A DNA stretch of 64,000 nt from positions 372,001 to 436,000 of the forward strand of contig VZSF01008169.1 of NCBI GenBank assembly GCA_013398295.1, read 5' to 3'. Position numbers and translations under genes: made by a program. Positions 63,042 to 64,000 of the stretch are shown in pieces (position 1 is the stretch's first letter; the number at the start of each line of letters is the position of its first letter). The notes under the pieces are model-generated. The model saw nothing but the letters and a program-made list of their open reading frames with translations, searched no databases and had not been told where the DNA came from. Source of the stretch: Chionis minor (lineage: Eukaryota; Chordata; Aves; Charadriiformes; Chionididae).

Positions 63042-64000
63042 CTTTAAAAATAAAATTAATGCCTCAGACAAAAGGATATTTTTTTTCCCCGAAAAGAAAG
63101 GCACATTATTCTGAGTGTTTGCAAAGATCCTGGGCCTCCAGAACACCAGTGGTCACCCACTAGAAAGTTCCTTCATATTTTTGAGTTTTCAATCAAGAAG
63201 TTTACCTGTTATTATCCTTTAATAATGTTTTCAAAGCTGCCACCTACCTAATTCTATATTGTAGCGCTTTCTACACTCTGCAGTGACCACAGGGGTTTCT
63301 GAACAGCTTTGAGCAGGATAACTAACCTCCCTAATAAATCTTGTCTCTCACCACCTCCTGGAGACCATGCTCATTTGAGCACGCCAGTGTAAACGAGGAT
63401 GTCTTTTTCGATTATAGCATGCACGGCATTACGTACTTAAGGCACTATGTATTTATATATATCCCATTCCCAGCGTGCTGTTATGGACCACATATGCTCA
63501 CAAAGACTTGATGCACAGCCTCTAGCTCTTTTCTTATGGGCTGCTCACAGCCATGACAGAGAGACAGACGCTAAGTTATTGTCCATACTTAAGAGCAATT
63601 TCTAGCACGAAAGGAAGCCACCTTCTCTATTCTTACAAGCAGATAACTTACTGATGTGTGTCAGTAGGCATTACTCATTTTTACCGCACAGAAGCAGATC
63701 AAGGGTACCACTCAATCATACTCTGAGGCACTTCCAGTTCTGCCACCATATCTATTTCTCATCCTCCTCTATTCTGTTCAGTGCCTTACCACAACTATTG
63801 AAAATTACAGGTATTAATTACATTCCTGTTAATCCACAGCAAAGATGATCTTGTGTGATGACCACAAATAGAGGACCAGCGGAAGTGACTGCTTTTACAT
63901 GGCATATCATGTGAGCAGAAAACATGACAGAATCTACATAACCTGGCATTATACGACTTTAGAGGTGATATTCACGTTTTGATTCAGTGCTAATATCTCA

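Larger units (their letters stand above)
48166..64000 (-). other. ATRNL1: ATRNL1 intron upstream of the exon (partial)
   Basis: This is presumed intron between the recognised ATRNL1 exon and the preceding tail exon. I looked on the minus strand for the juxtamembrane segment that should come before it and saw nothing matching. The block is AT-rich, with short simple repeats and no CR1 copy that I recognise. Somewhat more GC-rich pockets lie at about 54050-54330, 56680-57080 and 60080-60180, with no recognisable protein. An open frame at 58706-59269 (+) is T-rich, low in complexity and unrecognised. Open frames at 57498-57755 (-) and 61074-61262 (+) are also unrecognised. Confidence 0.6.

Noticed and set aside
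1..64000. Undescribed multi-gene system, endogenous virus, CRISPR array or tRNA/rRNA cluster
   Set aside because: Nothing in either strand supports one. Apart from one exon and repeats, the window reads as ordinary vertebrate intron.

Overview
This looks like a stretch of vertebrate nuclear DNA, most likely from a bird. It is AT-rich and almost free of coding sequence. Its recognisable repeats are CR1 LINE retrotransposons whose 3' ends carry the sauropsid ATTCTATG-type tail. No bacterial-style operons, rRNA, tRNA, CRISPR or viral genes were recognised. The bird assignment is an inference from the dominance and style of CR1.

One host exon is convincing: 48051-48165 on the minus strand. It is a 115-nt internal exon with clean AG and GT splice sites, encoding part of the cytoplasmic tail of attractin-like 1 (ATRNL1). 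ATRNL1 is a very large gene with huge introns, so the rest of the window is best read as two introns of ATRNL1, transcribed right to left: at least 15.8 kb upstream of the exon (48166-64000) and up to 48 kb downstream (1-48050). I searched by eye for the neighbouring tail exons and did not find them.

The downstream intron holds most of the recognisable structure. CR1 copy A (2064-3845, +) and CR1 copy B (38545-40667, +) lie antisense to ATRNL1. They share a 336-bp block with no differences, although their flanks differ by about 5 percent. CR1 copy C (5100-6160, -) and copy D (46405-47369, -) lie in the ATRNL1 sense; D keeps a 214-codon open frame. Older repeats are CR1 copy E (about 28836-29290, +), CR1 copy F (about 35540-36480, +), an ancient LINE/SINE tail (about 19030-19333, +) and a possible MIR-like fragment (about 30575-30720). 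A near-perfect hairpin with a nested direct repeat sits at 1250-1341.

I found no evidence of a new multi-gene system. The points most worth checking are the identity tract between copies A and B, the read-through frame plus AATAAA just past the ATRNL1 exon, the hairpin at 1250-1341, and a protein-like open frame at 20804-21115.
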